A program made the translations under genes and the position numbers. Of a stretch of DNA of 64,000 nucleotides, positions 54,950-64,000 are shown in pieces (positions within the stretch are counted from its first letter, which is position 1; each line of letters starts with the position of its first letter). The notes under the pieces are model-generated. The model did not search any database and was not told the DNA's origin. It saw only the letters and a program-made list of their open reading frames with translations. Source of the stretch: Zooshikella ganghwensis DSM 15267 (GTDB lineage Bacteria > Pseudomonadota > Gammaproteobacteria > Pseudomonadales > Zooshikellaceae); NCBI RefSeq assembly GCF_000428585.1, contig NZ_AUAF01000001.1, positions 1-64,000 on the forward strand. Direction: 5' to 3'.

Positions 54950-55891
54950 TCACTTTCTGGTCAGCATATTTCTATCTATGTAGCCAGAGGGGTTAACCCT
55001 GCGCCCACCTTTAAACACTTCAAAATGAACGTGAGGGCCTGTAGATCGACCAGTACTTCCAACAAGCGCTATGGACTGACCTTTCTCAATGATGTCTCCA
55101 ACATCAACCAGTAGCGCACTGTTATGAGCATAAAGTGTAACTAAGCCTGCTCCATGGTTAACTTCCACCACATTTCCATACCCATTCTTGCGGCCAGAAA
55201 AGGTGACTACGCCAGAAGCTACAGCAAGTACATTTTCACCATGCTTTGCAGCAAAGTCGATTCCGCCATGAAATGACCGGCGCCCCGTAATAGGATCCGT
55301 ACGATAGCCAAAACGAGAGGAGATAAAGCCTTTAAGAACGGGTACACCTTTTACTAAAAATTCTTCTGAAAGCTTTCTGTTTGCCAGTAGGTCTTCGAGA
55401 ATTTCTAGTTGAGTTTCACGGCTTTCAATTTTACCAATTAATTGATCCATTAACTCAATAAAGTCAGGAGCAGTATAGGCTTGATCTATATCCTGAGAGG
55501 AGGGACCACCCACAGCGGGAGGCTCTGAAAAGTCAAACTCACCATCATTAAGCTGGGCCATAGTCGTTAGACGCTCACCTAAAGCATCTAGCCTAACTAT
55601 ACGGCTTTGCAGTTCTGACACTCGCAAGGCTAATGAGTCAAGCTGAACATTAGCCTGCTTTTTTAAGTGTTCTATTTCTTGTTTCTGCAGCGCAATTTGA
55701 TGCTGCCACTGTTTTGCTGTTTTAGCTGTTACGACAACTTGTGAGCCCATTTGCATGACACAATAAGTTATCCATGCACTAAGCACCACTAACGATGCTA
55801 AAAACAGAATACTGGCAACAAGAATCGTTGAAAACCGCACATTGACCGTTTTCGACTGTCCATGGCTGCGCCTAACGACGATAATATTCAT
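54950..55891 (-). CDS. Membrane-anchored M23 (LytM) peptidoglycan peptidase
   Basis: The protein has 313 residues. One transmembrane helix (about 22-48) anchors it in the inner membrane, then a coiled coil (about 60-95) and an extracellular linker lead to a C-terminal LytM domain (about 195-295). The zinc motifs HGGIDFAAK (HxxxD) and GPHVHFEVF (HxH) are complete, so it may be active as an endopeptidase, unlike EnvC/NlpD which are degenerate. It lies between lpxC and secA as in P. aeruginosa (from memory). Confidence 0.9.
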   Translation of the reverse strand: MNIIVVRRSHGQSKTVNVRFSTILVASILFLASLVVLSAWITYCVMQMGSQVVVTAKTAKQWQHQIALQKQEIEHLKKQANVQLDSLALRVSELQSRIVRLDALGERLTTMAQLNDGEFDFSEPPAVGGPSSQDIDQAYTAPDFIELMDQLIGKIESRETQLEILEDLLANRKLSEEFLVKGVPVLKGFISSRFGYRTDPITGRRSFHGGIDFAAKHGENVLAVASGVVTFSGRKNGYGNVVEVNHGAGLVTLYAHNSALLVDVGDIIEKGQSIALVGSTGRSTGPHVHFEVFKGGRRVNPSGYIDRNMLTRK

Positions 55892-56415
55892 TATGTTTTG
55901 CGTTCTACCTGGATCTTAGCGGTCTAAAGTATCAATCCTATTAACGACTAAGTAAAAACCTGCCGTATTTTCTAACTCCCTTAAATTGACCACTTTCCAA
56001 TAATTGAAAACTAAGTATAGTTGTTTTCATACGTAATGTAGCTAAAAACTATACATAAAGTAACAGTTTAGCTGACGAATTTAACATCTGACTGCAATTC
56101 ATTCAACTATTGACCTGAAAGAAATACAGAATTTACTGTTAATTTACTTTTGAGGACTCGCTTATGAAAACACTTTAACCCAACATAAACACTCAGCATA
56201 CAAGAGCGCTTTATCTACTTTAAAACCTAGTTACCAAAATACTTGAATCCTGTTTTTGGTGCAAAAATTCTAAGGCGAGTCTGTGAATAACTCGAAAATT
56301 TCGAGTATATCCTTGCAACCACTGTTTTAAGTTATCCCTACACCCACCCAGTATTAACCACATCAAAATACGTAAATTCACCTAACAAACAAATAATAAA
56401 TGTTATTTTAAGGGA
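55892..56415. other. 524-bp gap between lpxC and the M23 peptidase gene
   Basis: No gene of useful length, repeat or strong hairpin was found. In related genomes a DUF721 (DciA-like) gene often sits around here (from memory); it is not seen. Promoters for the M23-secA unit are presumably here. Confidence 0.4.
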
Positions 56416-57330
56416 TTACACAGCAGCTACTGGACGCATATAAGATATGGGAGCTGTCGATGGGTCATCAAAAGTCACCATTTCCCAAGCATCTTGGTGA
56501 GAAATGAGCTTTCTCAATACTTGATTGTTTAATGCGTGACCTGATTTATACGCACGAAATTCTCCAATAAGGCTATAGCCAAGAAGATATAAATCACCAA
56601 TTGCATCAAGCATTTTGTGTTTAACAAATTCATCTTCGTAGCGCAGACCATCTTCGTTAAGAATACGATAATCATCAACCACAATTGCATTATCAACACT
56701 ACCACCAAGAATAAGATTCTTAGATCGAAGATACTCAATATCACGCATAAACCCAAAAGTACGGGCTCTTGCTACTTCTTTCACAAAAGAAGTACTCGAA
56801 AAATCTATACTGGCTTTCTGAGTTCTACTCCGAAATACCGGATGATCAAAGTCAATCTCATAAGTTACTTTAAAGCCATCGAACGGCAAAAAAGTTGCTA
56901 CTTTGTCATTATCTTTAATGGTAACTTCACGTTTGATTCTAATGAATTTTTTGGGTGCATTCTGTTCCATGATTCCTGCAGATTGTAACAGAAATACAAA
57001 TGGTCCAGCGCTGCCATCCATTATAGGAACTTCATGAGCACTCACTTCAACATAGGCATTATCGATGCCCAATCCAGCCATAGCAGAAAGAAGATGCTCA
57101 ACAGTGTCTACACGAATTCCATCACTGTTTATCAAAGAGGTGCACAGTGTAGTATCACCAACATTCTTTGCTTTTGCTGAAATTTCCACCACAGGATCTA
57201 AGTCAGTGCGACAAAAAACAATTCCTGTGTCAACCGGTGCAGGTTTTAATGTTAAATAGACTTTCTCTCCAGAATGAAGGCCGACACCTGTTGCTCGGAT
57301 TATATTTTTTAACGTTCTTTGTCTGATCAT
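56416..57330 (-). CDS. lpxC: UDP-3-O-acyl-N-acetylglucosamine deacetylase LpxC
   Basis: This 304-residue zinc amidase catalyses the committed step of lipid A synthesis. The ATG at 57330 gives the usual start [20 protein letters not shown]; a longer frame to 57390 is rejected. Zinc ligand His79 is in [10 protein letters not shown], and the second cluster is in [17 protein letters not shown], with the late active-site His in LNNQVL...HQ region less certain. Follows ftsZ by 100 bp, as in most gammaproteobacteria. Confidence 0.98.
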   Translation of the reverse strand: MIRQRTLKNIIRATGVGLHSGEKVYLTLKPAPVDTGIVFCRTDLDPVVEISAKAKNVGDTTLCTSLINSDGIRVDTVEHLLSAMAGLGIDNAYVEVSAHEVPIMDGSAGPFVFLLQSAGIMEQNAPKKFIRIKREVTIKDNDKVATFLPFDGFKVTYEIDFDHPVFRSRTQKASIDFSSTSFVKEVARARTFGFMRDIEYLRSKNLILGGSVDNAIVVDDYRILNEDGLRYEDEFVKHKMLDAIGDLYLLGYSLIGEFRAYKSGHALNNQVLRKLISHQDAWEMVTFDDPSTAPISYMRPVAAV

Positions 57331-57430
57331 AATTAACGCCGCTTTGTCAAAATCCTGCATAGAGTTACACAGAGCCGGCGATTGTACCAAAGTTGTTCTT
57401 TATCACCAACTTTTCGCGAACAACGCCAGG

Positions 57431-58597
57431 CTAATCTGCTTGTCTTCTTAAAAAAGCAGGAATATCTAAGTAATCCATATTATCCGAGTTACGAGCTGCG
57501 TCAGGCTTGACAGCCTTTGTTGATGAACTTTCTGCAGCAGCTTGCTTACGCATGACCGTAGGCTTATCCAGTTTATTGTAGTCTAACGTACCGTCACTTT
57601 TCGTATTATCTACAACTTTAACTGGCTTTTCTGAACTTACATTCTCACCTAAGCCTGTAGCCACTACAGTGACTCGTAACTCATCAGACATATCGGGGTC
57701 TATCACAGTACCGACTACTACGGTAGCATTTTCGGATGCAAACTGCTCTACAGTATTACCCACTTCTGAGAACTCACCCAAAGAAAGATCGAGACCTGCT
57801 GTAATATTTACCAAAATTCCTCGAGCCCCATGTAAATTGACATCTTCCAGTAATGGGCTACGAATTGCTGCTTCTGCAGCTTCAACGGCTCGATTAGACC
57901 CTGTTGCAGAACCCGTTCCCATCATAGCCATTCCCATTTCAGACATGACGGTACGTACATCTGCAAAGTCAACATTAATCATACCTGGGCGTATAATTAA
58001 GTCTGCAATACCTTGCACAGCTCCCAGTAATACATCATTTGCTGCACTAAATGCAGAAAGTAAACTGGCATCTTTACCAAGCACTGGCAGTAGTTTTTCA
58101 TTAGGAATAGTAATCAGTGAGTCAACATTATCTGCCAACTCAATCATCCCTTCATTGGCAATAGCCATACGCTTCTTGCCTTCGAAAGGGAATGGCTTAG
58201 TAACAACGGCTACTGTCAGAATTCCAAGCTCTCTAGCAACTTGTGCAACTATAGGTGCAGCACCTGTTCCTGTTCCACCACCCATGCCAGCTGTAATAAA
58301 GACCATATCAGCACCAGAAAGCACTTCAGCAATACGGTCTCTGTCTTCAATAGCTGCATCACGGCCAACATCAGGATTGGCTCCAGCCCCCAGCCCTTTG
58401 GTAATAGCGGTACCTAACTGTAATAATGTCTTTGCATGTAAATGCTTTAATGCTTGGGCATCTGTGTTTGCACAGATAAAATCCACCCCATCCACATGCT
58501 TACTTAACATGTGGTTTACAGCGTTGCCACCTCCGCCACCGACGCCGATGACTTTAATGACCGCGTTTTGCGGTACATTATCGACTAACTCAAACAT
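57431..58597 (-). CDS. ftsZ: Cell division GTPase FtsZ
   Basis: This 388-residue tubulin homologue forms the Z ring. The nucleotide motif is GGGTGTGAAP (near 107-116), the T7 loop is NVDFADVRTVM, and the C-terminal conserved peptide DYLDIPAFLRRQAD binds FtsA and ZipA. Full length. It is 73 bp after ftsA and carries its own AGGAG ribosome site. Confidence 0.99.
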   Translation of the reverse strand: MFELVDNVPQNAVIKVIGVGGGGGNAVNHMLSKHVDGVDFICANTDAQALKHLHAKTLLQLGTAITKGLGAGANPDVGRDAAIEDRDRIAEVLSGADMVFITAGMGGGTGTGAAPIVAQVARELGILTVAVVTKPFPFEGKKRMAIANEGMIELADNVDSLITIPNEKLLPVLGKDASLLSAFSAANDVLLGAVQGIADLIIRPGMINVDFADVRTVMSEMGMAMMGTGSATGSNRAVEAAEAAIRSPLLEDVNLHGARGILVNITAGLDLSLGEFSEVGNTVEQFASENATVVVGTVIDPDMSDELRVTVVATGLGENVSSEKPVKVVDNTKSDGTLDYNKLDKPTVMRKQAAAESSSTKAVKPDAARNSDNMDYLDIPAFLRRQAD

Positions 58598-58670
58598 AAC
58601 CCTCTCCTTTCTATCGCTTCACATCTGTTTTGCGTAAGGTTGTAGTCCACACCCCAGGTTCTCGTCATTA

Positions 58671-59906
58671 TCAAAAGTTACCCTGAAACCACTGTTTAAC
58701 CCGCATGAGGATCCCTTCTTGTGATTCCCGAATAGGCACACTTAACTGGCCTTCCTTTTGATGTTTAATGCCATACATTAATAATCCGACACCTGTTGAA
58801 TAGATCGGGTTCTGTACAACATCAGCCAAACCTTTCACATTTTGTGGAACACCCAGTCGAACTGGCATATGAAATATTTCTTCTGCCAACTCAACGGCCC
58901 CTTCCATTTTTGCGGTTCCTCCTGTTAAAACAATGCCCGCAGCAACAAGGTCTTCAAAACCACTACGGCGCAACTCTGCTTGGACTAGCGTAAACAGCTC
59001 ATCATAGCGAGGCTCTACTACCTCCGCCAACGCTTGACGAGATAAGTCCCTTGGTGGCCTATCACCCACACTTGGCACTTTTATCATTTCTTCAGCGCCA
59101 GCCAACTGTGTTAATGCACAGGCATACTTAATTTTGATTTCTTCAGCATGCTGAGTTGGGGTTCTTAGGGCCATAGCAATATCATTTGTAACCTGATCAC
59201 CCGCAATAGGAATAACCGCAGTGTGTCGAATAGAACCCTCAGTAAAAATGGCAATATCTGTCGTGCCCCCACCGATATCAACCAAACACACACCAAGCTC
59301 TTTTTCATCATCAGTCAAAACGGCATAGCTAGATGCCAATTGTTCAAGGATTATGTCTTCTACATCCAAACCACAGCGTCGAACACACTTCTCGATGTTT
59401 TGTGCTGAATTTACTGCACATGTCACCAGATGCACCTTAGCTTCCAGACGCACCCCAGACATTCCTAACGGTTCTTTCACACCTTCTTGAGTATCAACAA
59501 CATACTCCTGAGGTAATATATGCAATATTTTTTGGTCTGCAGGAATGGCTACCGCCTGTGCAGCATCAATAACCCGCGCAATATCTGCAGTCGTCACTTC
59601 TCTATCACGAATAGCTACAATACCGTGAGAGTTAAGGCTACGAATGTGACTACCCGCGATACCTGCATACACAGAGTGGATCTGGCAGCCAGCCATTAAT
59701 TCTGCCTCTTCAATAGCACGCTGGATGGACTGAACGGTAGACTCAATATTAACCACCACTCCCTTTTTAAGACCACGAGAAGGATGTGCGCCAATACCAA
59801 TTATCTCCAGTGAGCCTTCATCATTAAGCTCACCAACAATGGCCACTACTTTAGAAGTGCCAATGTCTAGTCCCACAATCATTTTTCCGCCAGTTGCAGC
59901 AGCCAT
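58671..59906 (-). CDS. ftsA: Cell division protein FtsA
   Basis: This 411-residue actin-like ATPase tethers FtsZ to the membrane. ATP-binding motifs are VGLDIGTSKVVAIVGEL at the start, CLVDIGGGTTDIAIF (about 205) and GIVLTGGTAKMEG (about 335). The C-terminal amphipathic membrane helix is MRVKQWFQGNF. Full length. Confidence 0.99.
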   Translation of the reverse strand: MAAATGGKMIVGLDIGTSKVVAIVGELNDEGSLEIIGIGAHPSRGLKKGVVVNIESTVQSIQRAIEEAELMAGCQIHSVYAGIAGSHIRSLNSHGIVAIRDREVTTADIARVIDAAQAVAIPADQKILHILPQEYVVDTQEGVKEPLGMSGVRLEAKVHLVTCAVNSAQNIEKCVRRCGLDVEDIILEQLASSYAVLTDDEKELGVCLVDIGGGTTDIAIFTEGSIRHTAVIPIAGDQVTNDIAMALRTPTQHAEEIKIKYACALTQLAGAEEMIKVPSVGDRPPRDLSRQALAEVVEPRYDELFTLVQAELRRSGFEDLVAAGIVLTGGTAKMEGAVELAEEIFHMPVRLGVPQNVKGLADVVQNPIYSTGVGLLMYGIKHQKEGQLSVPIRESQEGILMRVKQWFQGNF

Positions 59907-59965
59907 TCAATCAGACCTTCTTACGCCAACTATTTTCATACTTTCATATTCATTAAATACGACGT

Positions 59966-60769
59966 TTAACCACGTTGTTCTCGCCAAGCAACTGCAACAC
60001 CATTTGAATAACGAACATCAACAGATTTAATTCGTTGCTTTTGCGTTTGCAACTCCGCTTTATAAATCAGCGCAAAACGTTGCATTTTTTCTAAAAGATC
60101 ATCTCTCCCCAGCAAAATCTTTAACCCATTTACTTTTAACGTCCAACTACCCCGTTCACTTTGTTGTAGTGATACAATGTTTAGTTTTATAGGCCTCAAC
60201 TGTTGACTGATAGAATGGTATTGCTTCATCATTTCTAATTGAGTACCTTTAGGTCCTACCAAATGTGGTAACCCTTCAAACCCACTAACATCATCTGGGG
60301 TAAAACTTTCTCCATTAGCGTTTAATAAAGAACGTTGATTCCATCGTGCTACAGGTATTTGTTCAATTATATGGACAGCAAGCTGGTCAGGCCAGAGTCG
60401 CCGTATAACGACAGTTTCTACCCATGGTAGCTGCTCTAATGCTATCTGTAGCTTTTTTATCTTTAAACTAAAAAAACGTTGCTCAAGAAAAGGTTCTATT
60501 GTCTGCTGAACATGCTGCTCTTTTAATGCAGCAAATTTACCTTGCACCTTTACTCTAGCTATAGGTTGATTTACTTTTTTTTCAATGTAAGGCCAAGTAT
60601 ACCCCCCTATAAAAATAATACCGCATAATGCCAATAGTTTCCCGACGATTTTTAGATAAAAAACGAACGCACGGCTTCCTTTTTTATTCGAAGTATTGCG
60701 GCTTGCTCCACGCGTTTTTTTTCGTCTACCTCTCACATTGACATCACTGTAACCATACACGTCAAGCAT
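59966..60769 (-). CDS. ftsQ: Cell division protein FtsQ
   Basis: This division protein has about 267 residues and links FtsZ-ring and septal synthesis via FtsB/FtsL. It has a basic cytoplasmic tail (RGRRKKTRGASRN), one membrane helix (about 40-62), the POTRA domain (VNQPIARVKVQGKFAALKEQ onward) and the FtsQ domain. The ATG at 60769 is chosen over a TTG at 60796. The gene starts 31 bp after ddlB and ends 59 bp before ftsA. Confidence 0.93.
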   Translation of the reverse strand: MLDVYGYSDVNVRGRRKKTRGASRNTSNKKGSRAFVFYLKIVGKLLALCGIIFIGGYTWPYIEKKVNQPIARVKVQGKFAALKEQHVQQTIEPFLEQRFFSLKIKKLQIALEQLPWVETVVIRRLWPDQLAVHIIEQIPVARWNQRSLLNANGESFTPDDVSGFEGLPHLVGPKGTQLEMMKQYHSISQQLRPIKLNIVSLQQSERGSWTLKVNGLKILLGRDDLLEKMQRFALIYKAELQTQKQRIKSVDVRYSNGVAVAWREQRG

Positions 60770-60800
60770 TATCGCTTTACCCAAACTGTTTGGCAAATAA

Positions 60801-61739
60801 TCAACTTTTGGAAGTCGCTAAAATAGACATCACCAGCTGGTTAAAATCGATTCCCGCCACTTTAGCTGCTTTAGGAACCAAACTATGTGTTGTCATGCCT
60901 GGTATTGTATTGACCTCCAATAACCAAAAATTGTTCGATTCATCTTGCATAATGTCGACACGTCCCCAACCTTCACAGTCCAAGGCAGAAAATGCTTCAA
61001 GTGCAAGCTTTGTCAGCTGCTTACGCTGCTCATTTTCAAGCTCACATGGGCAAATATACTGAGTATCGTTTGTAGTATATTTTGCCTCATAGTCATAAAA
61101 CTCTCGTGGTGTTTTTAACTCGATGGCAGGCAATGCCTCACCATGCAAAATCGTAACGGTAAACTCTCGTCCTGTTACCCAGGTTTCCGCTAATACCTGT
61201 TCATCAAACTGATAGGCTTTTTTAAGTGCACTCTGCAACTCTTCACAACTTTTTACTTTTGTCATGCCAACACTAGAGCCTTCATGCACAGGCTTTAAAA
61301 TACACGGCAAATCAATTGTTAAAGATTGTGACTCACCTTTTCGAAATAATTGATAAGGTGGTGTTGGCAAGCCCAATCCCTGCCAGACTAATTTTGATCG
61401 AAACTTATCCATAGCGAGAGCACTGGCTAATACCCCTGAACCTGTATAGGGAATATTAAACATTTCCAGCAATCCCTGGATGGTACCATCTTCTCCAAAG
61501 CGACCATGCAAGGCGACAAATGCCCTGTCAAATGTCTGCTGAGATAATTGCTGACGTAGATTTTTTTCGTCTACATCCAATAAAAAAGCATCGAAACCTT
61601 GTTGAACCAATGCATTATAAATTGCTTGCCCAGTGAGTAATGAAATCTCCCGCTCAGCTGTATGCCCGCCATAAAGCACAACAATACGGCCAGCTTCTTC
61701 AGGTGTGATCACTGCTTTTGCAACATCTATCATCGCCAC
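60801..61739 (-). CDS. ddlB: D-alanine--D-alanine ligase
   Basis: This 312-residue ATP-grasp enzyme makes the D-Ala-D-Ala dipeptide of peptidoglycan. Family motifs: VLYGGHTAEREISLLTG (about 21-37), LHGRFGEDGTIQGLLE, KPVHEGSSVGMTKVK and EVNTIPGMTTHSLVP. The start is GTG 61739 or ATG 61733; AGAGAG lies four bases before the GTG, so that start is slightly favoured. The gene begins 1 bp after the murC stop. Confidence 0.97.
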   Translation of the reverse strand: MAMIDVAKAVITPEEAGRIVVLYGGHTAEREISLLTGQAIYNALVQQGFDAFLLDVDEKNLRQQLSQQTFDRAFVALHGRFGEDGTIQGLLEMFNIPYTGSGVLASALAMDKFRSKLVWQGLGLPTPPYQLFRKGESQSLTIDLPCILKPVHEGSSVGMTKVKSCEELQSALKKAYQFDEQVLAETWVTGREFTVTILHGEALPAIELKTPREFYDYEAKYTTNDTQYICPCELENEQRKQLTKLALEAFSALDCEGWGRVDIMQDESNNFWLLEVNTIPGMTTHSLVPKAAKVAGIDFNQLVMSILATSKS

Positions 61740-61740
61740 A

Positions 61741-63198
61741 TTACTCTCTGTTTTTTATTTGCCCAACAAATAAATTGTGCTGTGCTAATTCACTCGCAAG
61801 ACCACCAATATCACCCGCGCCTTGTGTTATAACAATATCACCAGGTAACAAAACATCATCTAAAATAGAAGCAATATCGTCTCGATGTTTAACATAAATT
61901 GGCTCTACTTTTCCCCGTTGACGAATACTTCGACATAAGCTTCTACTATCAGCCCCAGGAATTGCTTTTTCTCCTGCGGCATACACCTCCATTAAGAGCA
62001 AAACATCAACTTCAGATAAAACGTCAACAAAGTCCTCATATAAGTCACGTGTTCGAGAAAAACGATGAGGTTGATAAATCATCACTAAACGCTTTTCTGG
62101 CCAACCATTTCGTATTGCATTAATCGTGGCTAATACTTCTCGCGGATGATGGCCATAATCATCAACCAGCATAACTTCACCATCAGCCACAGGGTAATTA
62201 CCATATATCTGAAAACGTCTACCCACGCCTTGAAATTGCATCAGCGCATGACAAATATCTTCATCAGCAATGCCTTCATCCTGTGCAATAGCAATGGTTG
62301 CAAGGGCATTTAATACATTATGTCTACCAGGCATGTTGAGACAAATATCCAGTGACTTACCTGATGGGCACACTGCAGTAAAACTTGTTTTTTGCCCAAC
62401 CTGGCTTATGTTGACAGCCTGGTAGTCCGCCTCCTCAGTACAACCATAGGTAATAGTTGGTCGTTTAACCAATGGTAGTATTTCCTGCACAACAGGATCA
62501 TCCGTACATAATACTGCTAATCCATAAAAAGGCAGGTTATGCAAAAAGTCGACAAATGTTTTCTTTAGTTTTTCAAAGTCACCTTCATAGGTAGACATGT
62601 GGTCTGCATCAATATTGGTGACGACCGCAATCATTGGTTGCAAATGCAAAAACGAAGCATCTGACTCATCAGCTTCTGCAACCAGGTATCGGCTTGCACC
62701 TAACTGAGCATTAGTGCCTGCAGAATTCAATTTACCTCCAATGACAAAAGTAGGATCAAGCCCGCCCTCTGCAAGTACTGATGAAATTAAACTCGTTGTG
62801 GTGGTTTTTCCATGTGTTCCAGCCACTGCAATTCCATGCCGATAACGCATTAATTCTGCTAGCATTTCAGCCCGAGGTACGATTGGAATACGAGCTTCTT
62901 TTGCTGCAATCACCTCAGGATTACTTGCAGCTACAGCACTGGAAACAACAACAACATCGGCATTGATAATATTTTTTTGGTGATGGCCAATCGCTATATC
63001 AACACCTAACTGTTGTAAATGCTCAACCGTTGCTGACGACTTAATATCTGAGCCAGCAATTTCATAGCCCTGATTAAGTAAAACTTCAGCAATGCCACAC
63101 ATACCAACACCGCCAATTCCAACAAAATGAATACGCTTTATTCGACGCATTTCTGGAATAGCGAACATGGGTACTGGTTTATTTAACGTACTAGCCAC
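61741..63198 (-). CDS. murC: UDP-N-acetylmuramate--L-alanine ligase MurC
   Basis: This 485-residue ligase adds the first amino acid of the peptide stem. It has an N-terminal Rossmann domain ([17 protein letters not shown]), ATP loop [16 protein letters not shown] (near 125), and C-terminal [15 protein letters not shown] and [13 protein letters not shown]. Its start overlaps the murG end by 8 bp. Confidence 0.98.
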   Translation of the reverse strand: MASTLNKPVPMFAIPEMRRIKRIHFVGIGGVGMCGIAEVLLNQGYEIAGSDIKSSATVEHLQQLGVDIAIGHHQKNIINADVVVVSSAVAASNPEVIAAKEARIPIVPRAEMLAELMRYRHGIAVAGTHGKTTTTSLISSVLAEGGLDPTFVIGGKLNSAGTNAQLGASRYLVAEADESDASFLHLQPMIAVVTNIDADHMSTYEGDFEKLKKTFVDFLHNLPFYGLAVLCTDDPVVQEILPLVKRPTITYGCTEEADYQAVNISQVGQKTSFTAVCPSGKSLDICLNMPGRHNVLNALATIAIAQDEGIADEDICHALMQFQGVGRRFQIYGNYPVADGEVMLVDDYGHHPREVLATINAIRNGWPEKRLVMIYQPHRFSRTRDLYEDFVDVLSEVDVLLLMEVYAAGEKAIPGADSRSLCRSIRQRGKVEPIYVKHRDDIASILDDVLLPGDIVITQGAGDIGGLASELAQHNLFVGQIKNRE

Positions 63199-64000
63199 CT
63201 TTTACAACCTCCAAGCAATGCCCTACCACTTCATTTGTCGCATCCGGCCTGGCTAACGAACGGGCAGCATTGGCCATTTGAGTCAAACGCTCTTTATTAG
63301 TCATTAATTGCGTTAATAATAATTGCACATGATCTTGAGTAAATGCTTGCTGCATAACCAACTCTGCGGCACCATGACTTACTAAATAATGTGCATTTTT
63401 AGTCTGATGATCATCAACAGCATAGGGAAAAGGTACTAGAATTGAAGGCACACCAGCATTTGCCACCTCAGCAATAGTTAACGCCCCTGCGCGACAAATA
63501 ACAAGATCCGCCCACTGATAAGCAGCCCCCATATCTTCAATAAATGCCTCAATTTTACCTTTCACACCATATTGGTTATACAGTGCCTGAGTTTGCGTTA
63601 AGTTTTTTTTGCCTGTCTGGTGCCAGATTTCAATAGACTGCTTTTGTTGTAGTTCTGCAATAGCAGATGGCACTACTTCATTTATAGCAACAGCCCCCAA
63701 ACTCCCACCTAACACCAGCAGTCTAAAAGGACGCTCATTAGACTCTGTTTCATGTATTTTTTCCTGAGGAACAATATTTTTTCTTACTGGATTACCTGTA
63801 CAATAAACTTTACGCAAACTTGCAAACGTACCAGGAAATGCCTCAAGTACACGTGTAGCAATTCGTGAGAGTAAACGATTAGTAAATCCAGCAATGGCAT
63901 TTTGCTCATGGATAACCAGTGGTATACCAAGTAACTTTGCTGCCACTCCACCTGGCCCGGCAACATACCCACCCATACCCACAACACAATGTGGCTTCAA
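63191..64000 (-). CDS. murG: UDP-GlcNAc:lipid I GlcNAc transferase MurG, 5' end outside the window
   Basis: The 269 residues seen are the C-terminal three quarters of this peripheral inner-membrane enzyme that makes lipid II. The frame continues past the right edge; the internal [18 protein letters not shown] is not the true start. Further motifs: [46 protein letters not shown] and [16 protein letters not shown]. About 85-90 N-terminal residues are missing. Confidence 0.98.
   Translation of the reverse strand: MKPHCVVGMGGYVAGPGGVAAKLLGIPLVIHEQNAIAGFTNRLLSRIATRVLEAFPGTFASLRKVYCTGNPVRKNIVPQEKIHETESNERPFRLLVLGGSLGAVAINEVVPSAIAELQQKQSIEIWHQTGKKNLTQTQALYNQYGVKGKIEAFIEDMGAAYQWADLVICRAGALTIAEVANAGVPSILVPFPYAVDDHQTKNAHYLVSHGAAELVMQQAFTQDHVQLLLTQLMTNKERLTQMANAARSLARPDATNEVVGHCLEVVKGG

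Noticed and set aside
57669-58637. A 322-codon plus-strand frame opposite ftsZ
   Set aside because: It is Ser/Pro/Ala-rich low-complexity translation of the complementary strand of ftsZ, with no start signal; a shadow.

Overview
This window is chromosomal DNA from a gammaproteobacterium. Gene order resembles Pseudomonas aeruginosa: from memory, bifA, an imelysin/di-haem cluster, groESL, fxsA, yajQ, panE, ampDE, nadC, pilA divergent from pilBCD, coaE, yacG, secA, lpxC, ftsZAQ, ddlB, murC and murG all occur in a few neighbouring PAO1 blocks. Base composition is much more AT-rich than Pseudomonas, and mobile repeats lie between genes. A marine Oceanospirillales-type organism such as Zooshikella would fit, but this is an inference from gene content and composition.

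Layout. 1-5.6 kb: the edge of a transposase gene, a 6-carboxytetrahydropterin synthase-like gene, the c-di-GMP phosphodiesterase gene bifA and a FimV-like LysM protein. 5.7-11.6 kb: a lipoprotein, then a four-gene cluster behind a strong Fur box (imelysin, di-haem oxidoreductase, second imelysin, Tat-exported DUF1513 propeller). 11.6-12.4 kb: a gene-poor gap holding two repeat structures. 12.4-24 kb: a chemoreceptor, groESL under a heat-shock promoter, fxsA, a short-chain dehydrogenase, an outer-membrane DUF481 protein, an alkyltransferase-like protein, an AmpG-family permease, yajQ, a response regulator and panE. 24-32.6 kb: a sensor kinase, a 271-bp MITE-like element inserted at the 3' end of ampE, ampD, a DUF1631 gene, a decayed retropepsin-like gene and nadC.

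32.8-45.1 kb is an accessory island between nadC and pilA, a position that is variable in Pseudomonas. It carries galE, three SAM methyltransferases, a fused dehydrogenase, an asparagine synthase-like amidotransferase, an unrecognised helical-repeat protein, a DUF354 protein, a dolichyl-phosphate-mannose-synthase-like GT2 and a TMTC-like membrane protein with a TPR-like tail. The last two genes overlap and lie directly downstream of pilA. The pilin ends in a serine next to its disulfide loop. A pilin O-glycosylation system using a polyprenyl-phosphate sugar is the most interesting hypothesis here.

45.2-64 kb is core: pilA with a textbook sigma-54 promoter and a 17-bp palindrome upstream, pilBCD-coaE-yacG, a Nudix-ThiE fusion, secA, an M23 peptidase, and the envelope/division cluster lpxC-ftsZ-ftsA-ftsQ-ddlB-murC-murG, with murG cut by the window edge. 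AmpG, AmpD, AmpE, the M23 protein, LpxC and the Mur/Fts proteins make the window rich in cell-envelope synthesis and recycling. No tRNA, rRNA or CRISPR array was seen.
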